A stretch of 27,763 nt of DNA from Priapulus caudatus (taxonomy: Eukaryota > Priapulida > Priapulimorpha > Priapulimorphida > Priapulidae): the NCBI RefSeq assembly GCF_000485595.1, contig NW_014577078.1, positions 1,314,665 through 1,342,427 on the forward strand, written 5' to 3'. Below, one piece after another: positions 9,581 to 19,600 of the stretch. The notes under the pieces were generated by a model. That model saw only the letters and a program-made list of their open reading frames with translations. It was not told where the DNA came from and made no database searches. A program made the position numbers and the translations under genes. Position 1 is the stretch's first letter; each line of letters opens with the position of its first letter.

Positions 9581-10202
9581 CGTCTTGTGCTCACCGGCCG
9601 GCCCGCAGAATGCACAATATATTGTAAGTGGGCAAATCCCAAACGCGAGGGAAGTGATGGCGATGCGGGAACGCAACCGGTGTCGGTTAACCGGTGTCAC
9701 TGGGGGAATGTATAGGGGCCTGTTACAGGGGGAATGTACAAAACAGACGAGAAGGTCAGCGGTCGGGCCCGAGATCAAAGTGAACCGTGGCTCGGGACAG
9801 AGCCGGCCAGCCGGAAATCACGGCTATGAATCCCCGAATTCTTGCGGGTTGTGACAGGCAGCTCTAGAATATCGACCGCGAAGGTGCCAACCTGTGGATG
9901 GCTGTGCTGACACCAGGGCCAGTATCATGGAACCGAGCCAAGTGGGAAATGCTTACCACACCGTATTCGGTAGTTGTAATTCAGTAGTTGTAATACTTTA
10001 TACCGAGCTAATACGCTAATAATAGCTAAAACGAAACCGGTGACGCGGAGGAAGGAGCACGGTCGTGGGTCCGAGCCACGACGTATAAATAGTGGGGGAC
10101 GCCCCTCCTCCGGAGCTTTTGTAAAAGCGACACCCGCTATGTAAGGTGTTTTTTTCTAGGTGCTTGCATATAGCGGGACGAGTTAATCAAAGTTGACTAG
10201 AG
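9581..10202. other. Unique core of the transposon with TATA box and hairpin
   Basis: More GC-balanced unique sequence. It contains a near-repeat (GGGGGAATGTA at about 9703 and 9729), a TATAAATA at 10084-10091 and a hairpin CCCGCTAT (10133-10140) with ATAGCGGG (10170-10177). This may be a nested LTR-like or promoter fragment. No LTR pair, primer-binding site or coding frame is seen. Confidence 0.35.
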
Positions 10203-10466
10203 AATGATTCGATTCACGGATCGAATGATTCGATTCACGCATCAAACTATTCGATCCTGGCATCAAACCATTCGGTTTTAGAATCGAATGCTTCGATTCA
10301 CGGATCGAATGCTTCGATTCACGGATCGAATGCTTCGATTCACGGATCGAATGATTCGATTCACGAATCGAATGATTCTATTCACGGATCGAATGATTCG
10401 ATCCTGGCATCAAACCATTCGGTTTTGGAATCGAATGATTCGATTCCAAAACCGAATGATTGGATT
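10203..10466. repeat. 21-bp satellite, right array
   Basis: Same family as the array at 8579-8923 (GATTCACGGATCG units), here with variants CGAATGCTTCG and GATCCTGGCATCAAACCATT. It ends in an inverted pair around 10428-10455. The MLRFTDR heptapeptide frame is an artefact of the period. Confidence 0.88.
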
Positions 10467-10520
10467 CTCTTTTCTGATATAAAATCAAATAATGTGAACA
10501 TTTAAAACAGGGAATTATTG

Positions 10521-10748
10521 TCGATTTATTGCATATAACATATGATTAAATAATCAAATATTATATGCGATAAATCAAATGTTATATGCAATAAATCAAA
10601 TGTTGTATGTGATAAATCGAATGTTATATCTGATAAATCGAATGTTATATGTGATAAATCGAATGTTATATGTGATAAATCAAATGTTATAATATATTAT
10701 AAATCGAATGTTATATGTGATAAATCGAATGTTATATGTGATAAATCA
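10521..10748. repeat. 21-bp AT-rich array grown from the transposon end
   Basis: About nine units based on GATAAATCGAATGTTATATG. The first unit (10521-10540) is in the opposite orientation to the rest. The array merges at its right end into the terminal inverted repeat, whose inner edge has the same sequence, so the array looks like a local amplification of that edge. Confidence 0.85.
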
Positions 10749-10792
10749 ACCATAAAACAAAACTCGAATTATGAAACAAAATACATGCCATA
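10725..10792 (-). repeat. Right terminal inverted repeat
   Basis: Inverted match to 8515-8583. It is followed at once by CACAGT, the copy of the left flank. Confidence 0.85.
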
Positions 10793-11010
10793 CACAGTGG
10801 CGTATATCTTTCGTGAGTTTTACACAGTGGCGTCATATCTTTCTGTAACTTATAATACCATCTACTGTAGACATACTATCTATCTATCTTTCTTGAGTTT
10901 TGCACAATGACGTATATCTTTCGCGGGGTTGTGCAGGTTGGCGTACGCCCTTCGTGAATTTGTGCACAGCGGCGTATAATTATCTCTCTGTGAGTTTATT
11001 CACAGTGGCC
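10793..11010. repeat. Degenerate 30-bp tandem repeat
   Basis: About five diverged units based on CACAGTGGCGTATATCTTTC followed by GTGAGTTTT. A partial unit (ATGAGTTTGTACACAGT) also lies immediately left of the transposon at 8515, as expected if the element inserted inside this repeat. Confidence 0.75.
10995..11000 (-). terminator. Poly(A) signal AATAAA of the GH3 gene
   Basis: TTTATT on the + strand reads AATAAA on the minus strand, 206 bases beyond the GH3 stop codon. It lies within the 30-bp repeat. Confidence 0.6.
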
Positions 11011-11205
11011 TGCGAGCGGTGGCATCCTGTGTTGTAGAGGACTAGTTCAACTTCGTTTAAGTTGAATTATTAGTCGATATAGAGCGCCTGAATATTCAAG
11101 CTTTGGTAGTAAATATAATTCGTGTTTCTCTAGCGTCATTTTGTTATACTGGCGCGGCTCAAATGTCCGTGGTGTTAGCCATGCGCCAGCGCAGCCGTCC
11201 GCTGC

Positions 11206-11352
11206 CTAGGGAGCAATACGGCCCTTCATGAACTCGATGTAGTCAGGCCTGCGCAGTGCACGTGGGACCTTCAGCTGATTAATCGACGCTCCCGAGTGGT
11301 GGATGATGTAGTCACGGAAGGCTTCGAATGTTCCCGGCGTTACGATGTTAAC
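11206..11352 (-). CDS. GH3 last exon: C-terminal domain and stop
   Basis: Residues 617-664 and stop TAG (11206-11208). Contains VTPGTFEAFRDYIIHHSGAS and INQLKVPRALRRPDYIEF, the GH3 C-terminal signature. Acceptor TGCAACAG, phase 0. Confidence 0.93.
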   Translation of the reverse strand, partial: VNIVTPGTFEAFRDYIIHHSGASINQLKVPRALRRPDYIEFMKGRIAP

Positions 11353-14300
11353 CTGTTGCAATCAGAGACGACGTCAGTGGAATGAAACGACGGAGAAACT
11401 ACCTAAACGTGGTTATTATGCACAGAAGTGTGGTTACGCACACGTAGCACATACGCGTGCACACATGCACACACACACTCACACAAACAAACACACACGC
11501 ACACACTCATCACGTAACCCCTTATTATATCTAGTCGCTCACTTGCTAGCACCTCGCTCACTACGTGACGACGACGACGCACACGCAGGCGCACTCACGA
11601 TGGTTAAACATAAACTCGCAATCGTATTACCCGCCATTACAAACAGTGAGACCGATGACCGGTTTTACATCGACCACGAAAATAACGCGACGAAATCCGC
11701 GTCTTGAAATACGTAGGGCAGAGATAACCCCTCGGGGGTCTATCCTTATTTGAGAATTTAGCAAAAAATATGAGGTTCCTGGAACTTTTCTATGGTCGGT
11801 CAGGAAACCGGAAACGTGATTTCATTTTGTCACCATAGTTGTATAAGCCATATCGGAAAGTACCCGCCGCCATATTGAGATCAGATTATAGGGATGATAA
11901 GTTGCCCATATATAGTATATAATATAGTGTATATATAGTAATATATAGTATATATATACTATATATATATAGTTAACTTAACATATACTATATATATAAA
12001 ATAAATAATATTATAGTATATATATAATATATATATATACTATATATATATTATATAGTATACATATAGTTGCCATATGATAGTATACTAGTCTAGATTT
12101 TTTATCTATAATTCTCTTCACTAACATCGTACTTCATTTCACAGGTGCGCGCGTATCTGTTTACAGAAACATATACAAATATGATTGTGGTCATTTTGAA
12201 TATTTTGCAATGTATGTTGCAATTTTGCAAAACTAAAAACGCACGAGTGTTTACATTAATCATGTACTTTCCTAAGCGCGCCGCGGCCATTTTATACCCC
12301 TTTTTCTATGACCTAAATAACACAGCTGGACTTTCCGATATCACTTACTGTATAAGCTGTATATTTCGAGGTGGTTTAATTTTCGCGAATTTCGCGAACG
12401 CGTTCCCGATGCGAAAATAACAACACGCGAATAATTCATACCGAATAAGTCATAATTCACCGACCGCGAAATTAACCACTCGCGAAATTGGCCGTCAAGT
12501 CTGAATTCGCGAAAGTATACTGAGAGCCGCGTTTACCTTCATGGGACCTATGGCGTCCTTTCGACGGAAAGAAGCATACGGGTATGTCTCAAGTTGCAGG
12601 TTGTCGTCCAGCTGTTAATAATATTCACCTATTGAGTTTTGTTCATACAGCAAAACATGATACGTGATATACCTCGCTTAAATTTACACCTGACTTATTT
12701 AAGAGAATGCGTTTGGCACTTAAAACCACGATTAAGTGAATCTACTGTAATTGGCAATATTACAAACATGTGTGATAGCAAAAATATATGATTGCTTAAT
12801 CGGTTTACGGGCGGTATATATTTTGTAGTATATGTATCAGGAGATATGTATCTTAATTGTGTAGCAATTAGTGCATGTATTGAATTGTTTGATGATGCGC
12901 TGGGTGTGTTTATTACAAATTCATGCAAGGCAACATTCTTTAATATCTTCTCTCAATGTAAGGGTACAAAGTTACCATTGCTTTTTGCTTTTCGGTGAGT
13001 TTCACGTCATCGCCACCCACGAGCTCGATGAACACAATATAATAAGGCGCGACGTGCGTCGATGCATCTCTATTGCCTGAAAACAGGTAAATTTACGCGG
13101 TAACCTTTAGTATAATAAACCAATTTATACTGTTGAAATAGGACGGTAGAAGTTGCAGGAATTGTTCTTTTTTTAATGTGCATATTTCATTGTATTTATT
13201 GGAAACGTCATTTTGAATCTAACCCTATCGAAAAACCTGCACCAGGTGTGATCCGAATAAATAAAACTGCCAAATTATAATTATTTGTTGAAAAAAGTTG
13301 CGGACTTTTTACGAGTAAACGCGGAAACAGTACGAAAAATACTCGGATTGTAAACACTTAATTGTCCACCTTGCTCGTCGAGTACGCTTTCAGCGCAGCT
13401 GTAGTCTTTCAGGGTAACTGTTGACCACTGTTTCACGGTATTGATCATGGCCTGGTAAAATGCATCTTCGGAAGTCTTCTCTCCGTGTACACTCAATAGC
13501 TGTCCAGTTCTACGCAACATGAGAAAGTCATGTTTGTAACATTTCTCGACCAGCTGCCTCATATCGCGTTTACGTTTATTAGCAAAAATCCCAGAATACC
13601 ATTCAACGAGTACATTTTTATCTGATGTTCACGTAGTCAAGTGGTCTTTCCGACTTGGCTGGAGGTATATGCGCAAGTAATATATGCCACCCTGCTCCGT
13701 ACACATACTAGTTTTCGAATGTTTAATTCGCGAAAACGCGAAGAGCGAAACGTGAAGAGTTTTGCGTTTGTAGACTACAACCGAAACGCATGGCTATGCC
13801 GCGTGCTACACGCGTGTGTCATTCAACCAAGTTTAGTGGCCGAATCTATGTACAAGATGTGCTGAGTTCTAATGATTGTATTCCCGTTGGTTGTACGTGC
13901 ACTGTGATAATGAAAGTTAACGTTTATGAGGTATCGTTGATCTTTGAATTATGAATGTACACAGTTAATAAATATAACATTAAAGATGACTTTCTACGAA
14001 ATATGGGGAACGTAGTTTTTATGACAATACTGTGAAGTGCAGTAACTAACTAATGCACTTTGCCTGAACGGTAGCTTCACTAAAAGCGATAGTGTACATA
14101 AATGTATCAAGAAATTAGTTTCGTATTTCATAAAACATACACCGCCATTCCCATCGTGTGCTAGTTTTGGATAATGACGTAGATATGCGCATAATTATAT
14201 CAACGATTATGTGTAAAAAGCTACAACTAGATATCGTATAATATTAGTTTAAATGAACGCGAGTTTAAATTAAGTTGAGCCTTTTATCCTTACCTGTACT

Positions 14301-16570
14301 TGAAGCAAATTATAGGCAATCGGTTCATAAAATCCACTACTTCGATGACATCGCCAATGCGGAATCGGTAGAGGGCGCATAATGTTGATGCCACTAGTTC
14401 ATACTTTTCTCCGGCTTTAACCTAAATACCAACCCAATTGGTCCCAATTGGAATTTACCTCTATCTAAGGTCGATTCTTGGTTTACGTATGATTTGCGTG
14501 TTCAAATAGATGCTACGTAATTATGCTCCCATTTTAAGAAAACTATCAAATTTGAATCACAATGATGCTGATCAACAGTGGTCAACTTCAACTACAAACA
14601 ACGCAATCATTTGTTATGTCAGGAACAACAAAGGTATCGCCACGAACCATATACCGTCATTGTATTGGTCGCAGATTTACGTAGGCGTTCAAGCATTATC
14701 ACATTTTCAAGTCAGTTAAATTTACCTGGTCAATGAACAAGGTTTTAGGCTGCTCTTCACCTATGTGTTCAATTGGTATGAATTCAAAAAATGCCACGGT
14801 TGGCATCATTGTGTACCGCTCATCGCCTGCCTTTCTATTGGGGTCCAGATTCACTCCTAGCAAGAATATTACAAAAAGCGTGTTAGACACTTGGAACTAT
14901 TTGCGCAAAATGTCATGAATGGGCGAGTAGCGTGTACAGGGCACCTGGAACTATTTCCCACTCTATTATATACTATTATTATATACTATATTATATATAT
15001 TATCATACTTTTACTATAGAGGCAATTTACAATAACGATTTTGAATTAGCAGTGTTTCAACCTTAACCGTCCCACTGCGCTTGATTGATGCGCTGCACGC
15101 TGCTCGATTTTTGGTCGGCAGATTAAATTAATTCTTATATATGAGATAAATTTGGAAATATGAATAATAACAAAAATAATATAGCAGTAACGTAATAATA
15201 ATGAGTTGTTTATGAAAAAAAACGCGTACGATTGTTGATCCTAACGTTACGAATAAATTATCGTTATTTCAATCGTTATGATGATACTTTATAATGTATA
15301 ACAAATTTTACATATCCACGAAAAAATTATGATAGATACAGACCGACCATCGCTTCCGTGGAGCCGTAGACTGGAGAGTAGATGGTGCATCCGCGGGCGT
15401 ACGACCTCAGCAATCGTTCCGCGTACATGGCAAATGTTCCGGATGTTGCGGCGACGATCACCGATAAACTCGGCCAGAGACGCTTGAAGATACCATCGAA
15501 CCCTTTCTTGATTTCCCTTTCGATTTCGTCTGCCCGCATTGGGTCTGGCTTCATGTACTATTGAAAAGTCGTCGAAAAACTGTTAACCTGATTTCTACGT
15601 ATGTTAAGTAACATATTATCAGAAGTAGATAATAGGGAAACAGCCTTTCCCTATTATCTATACTTCTGATATTATTATGCGCATCTGATTGGGGTTCGCC
15701 ATAGAATAATTATGATCAATTAACATATTACTAAAGGCCATATATAATTCTCTCCGGTCTTTGATAGTAGGCAACGTAAAACATTAGTTGCTAATAATTA
15801 TTCTAGCATATGATAATTATTCTAGCATATTAATAATAATTATTGTTAAGGCTACGCGCCATAGCTGTTCTAAAATTAATAACACAAGTTGGTAACAGGT
15901 GATTAGATTTTGTGCACAGACGGTTTGTATAGTTATTCTCTTCTAGTATATAGACATGATAAAATTTAACACAGTGCGTATAAACTATTAGAGTGGGATC
16001 TATAACATTTTAAAGTTATTATTAATAGTTTTATAACATTTCAGCATATGCTAAAATGCCATGTTCGATTGGCTCTATAACATAAACTGGTGAACGAGTT
16101 ACTTCATTAATGAGCTTCCACCTGATCCCTTCATCGATGTTCAAGTCAGGGGTGATACTGCCTTTTCTGATATCTTCTACCAATTGCGGCCACTTCTCTT
16201 CGAGACAGAGTCCAAAGGTTTGCACCATACTGCTAAATCCTGTCTCTATCTTCGCTGTAATAAGGTATGGATGTTTATGGAACTATTATATGAAGTAGCG
16301 TAATTATACCATAGCATAGGTAGAATGAACTACGATTCTACCTGCACTTTGTGACATCCAGGATGGCACATATTATTTTGATATATATTTTTATATGCCC
16401 CTCAAAGCCATTCAATATCATATAAATGTCAAGAGCACAACGTTATCACCCATCAGTGATAGAAGTTTGAACCAAGTATAATCAGTTACATACTTATATA
16501 CTAATATACATACTGTACATACATACATACATACATTCATACATACATACATACACGCACGCACGCGCAC

Positions 16571-16629
<59 letters not shown>

Positions 16630-19600
16630 NNNNNNNNNNGGAAGAGGTTGAGGCATGAGACACCGGGAATGACGGAAGAGGTTGAGGCATGAGACACGGG
16701 AAGGAGGGGTATGAGGCAGGGGGCGGTATAGGGGTTGGCATGCCGCTGCCGGCATGTGTTGCGACTATGTCCTCATCCTGCTTGAATGTAGCAAGGTTTG
16801 TTGAACCCTAGCCACACACACACACACACACATATACATACATACATACGTAATATAAATATACATGATTGTTTTCTGATGATACTATGATAATAAGTCT
16901 ACGCACGCGTATGCGCGTACGCACGCACTCGCGCACGAACACACACGTAGGCCTATACCCGCACGCACACGCACACGCACACGCACACGCACACGCACGT
17001 TATATATATACTATTAATACTTACATGCATGCTTATCTTTTAGAGCAAATAACAGATGCAGGTAAAGCATCTGCTGTTCATTGCTGATATCCATAGCTTC
17101 AAGCGGCGTCGTCGTCGTCCTCAGGTACAAATCTAGGTAGCACAAGATGGCAAACATTAAATGCACAAAAAAGTAACTATAAGTAAATATGATAACGTAT
17201 TCATGTAAACTAGCCTGTTTGCGGGCTACGAGTTTAGATGAGTGAATTGATGCGCAATGAGACTTCACGTCACGCTCTCCCTAAACGCAGATGGCAAGGT
17301 AACCGTAATTAAAATAGTACTTACCGACGTAGAACGTTCGCGGCATGCCCGACATAGGGCCCATAACTATGCCAGCTTCCGTATAGCGGAATCTAGGCAT
17401 AATGAATAGCCGGATAGATCTTCCCAGAGAGCGAATCGGCGGAAACTTCGGCAATACTGTCCCCATATATGCCATCAGCTACAACGAAATTCGGAGCCAA
17501 CAAATTAGTGCTATTGCGAGTCCAACCCGTCTCTTTAATAGTAATCCAAGATCCTTAATATATCGCATTATGTTTCTTTAACTTCGCTCAATGCTTATGC
17601 GATTTATGTGCCTGTTTTGATGCGCCTGTTTACGACGAACAAACTTATACGCATGTAGATGCACGCGCACTGCACCGGGATGACTGGTCACCTATGCAAT
17701 TATAGCAGTATATGTCACTTGCAATCAGAGAATCGCATGCTACTTACAGTATATACGATAGACTTGAATGCCGCTAGATCGATCGGCAGTACTTTAGAGA
17801 ATCCGCTGCTTGTGCTAGATGTGACACCGAAGTAAAACGGCTTTTCAGGGAGAAGAATTCCAACCTCACCCTTCATCACTCGATCGATTGAGTCCTGTGT
17901 GTATAGAAAGAAATCCAGCCGTATATTCACGTGAGTGCATGCCGCTTCCGCTTTTGAGATCCACTGTTAGGGATGACGCGCTGTTGCACGTTGCAGGTTT
18001 AATGATACTGTGTTGCATTTCGCGAAAATACCTGTTGATGCCTGTTATGATATAAAAAATAATAATACAAGTTTGGCGTTACGTCCGTTTCGAATATATG
18101 GGATGATATCGTTTATGTAACTTCAATAATGTAGGAGTAATAACAGTATCAGCGTTGTAATATGCATAATAAGATATAAATAACGTTACTGCTGTTACGA
18201 TGTTATGGGTATTACATAATTAAGGTGACTACAGTAATTACGTAATATACAATAATTACTACAATAGTTACGGTAACTACAATAAGTTGAGATTATCAGG
18301 CATACAGATTTTTCGGATGTGACGGGATCCAAAAACCGTTCATAAACGATTGCCCAGAGTCTAAATGAAATACACTGTAATATAACAGGAGGAAAACCTT
18401 CATGTTACGTTTGCAGTGGTTTTTATTATATACTACACATCAGGCTAGCTCCATCAGTCATTTCATTGGCTAGCTCCCAATATCAGGCAATTATTATTGA
18501 GCGTCGTACCTTATAGTCTGGATACGTGGTTAACGCCTGCTTTTTTACATATTCTTCTCTAGTCGAGATAGAAGCGAAATTGTGATTCTTTCCCCATTCA
18601 GTCTGGCTACGTTTCTTTAGGATATTGCGTAGCATCTCATCCTGTATGAACGGAAAAGCCATTAACATTACCTACATGAAAATTGTTTCTATTGCCATCG
18701 ACTGCTTAGGCTTATATATACGCCTAAATAACGGTAACACGTGAGCGAGCATACGTCTCTGTACGTGTCCTAACGTTCTATTGCCCGTATTTAAATTATA
18801 TGTGCATCGCGCTTCGTTCTCGATTTGGAATAACGCGATCCGTGGTAAGCGAAATTTCGACAACGGATTGCGCTGACGGCGTTATTGTGTGGCGCGCTCA
18901 CGTTAATCAACGCTGATATAGTAACAACGCTCGCGCGCGAAGCCACTTGGTCCATGTCATAATTTGGGTCGACGGCGACGAATATCTCAGCATATAAACG
19001 CGCACCTGTACTTCCTTCGTCCGGATGCTATCCTGGTCGAGCCGGCGCTTGGCGAACTGGCCCATGCACATGCTGACCACGATGAACGAGTATTGCGTGA
19101 TGGCGGAGAGCCACGTATGCGCCTCTGATGCCGGAGACATGCGACTCATGTCGAATGCCATCGCAGCCAGCACCGAGAAGATGATGCCCCATAGTGCTGT
19201 ACGTATAGAAGGCGGCGTGTAAACACAAATATGTGAATCCCGTATGAAGTGGGTGGGGGTGGGGGTATCATGCAATACGGTATATGCTGTAGCCCCAAGT
19301 GACATCCTACGAAAGGCAAGTAGATAATCAACTCCGCAAACAAGCAAGGCAATAGCTAAGAGCTCGCTACTAAAACCGTTACAATTATGGTTTATTACGA
19401 GTGCAGTTTATATAATAATTATATATAACATATATATATTTACTGTTAATATCAGACACATCATTTAGAAAACATCATATTTGAACGGTCCTGATAATAT
19501 TGGATAATGTGTCTGTAGTGCATGTTTGGGAGTACGCTCCAGTATGTAGTGTATACAGTCAGAGTTAATTGAGACAACAAACAATGCAAACAAAACAAAC

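Larger units (their letters stand above)
8515..10792. mobile_element. 2.28-kb non-autonomous DNA transposon with subterminal satellites
   Basis: The ends are long inverted repeats: 8515-8583 and, on the other strand, 10792 back to about 10725. They share TATGGCATGTATTTTGTTTC, then a TTTTGTTTTATGGTTGAT block and ATCACATATAACATTC. The 8-bp word TACACAGT lies at 8507-8514 and at 10791-10798, giving a target-site duplication of 6-8 bp depending on how the shared TA is assigned. Each side carries 21-bp tandem repeats just inside the inverted end. The middle holds a purine-rich tract and a TATA-bearing core. No transposase frame is visible. The superfamily is not identified. Confidence 0.78.

Noticed and set aside
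9077-9778. Minus-strand frames rich in Pro, Ser and Leu (233 and 181 codons)
   Set aside because: Translation of a polypurine tract in two frames; low-complexity, no signal of a real protein.
9581-10202. Solo LTR of a retrotransposon
   Set aside because: A TATA box and a hairpin are present, but I could not find TG...CA borders, a target duplication or a primer-binding site, so it is described only as a core segment.
13510-13562. Extension of the GH3 exon upstream to the ATG-like start of its open frame
   Set aside because: The residues RQLVEKCYKHDFLML would interrupt the conserved join of FKYR to TGQLLSV. The acceptor at 13510-13511 keeps phase.
16418-16755. Cys/Val repeat proteins across the N gap
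   Set aside because: They are the AC microsatellite in translation and run through unknown bases.
17117-17118. Nearer splice acceptor for the GH3 exon at 17025
   Set aside because: It gives the wrong phase with the donor at 17324. The AG at 17133-17134 restores the frame.
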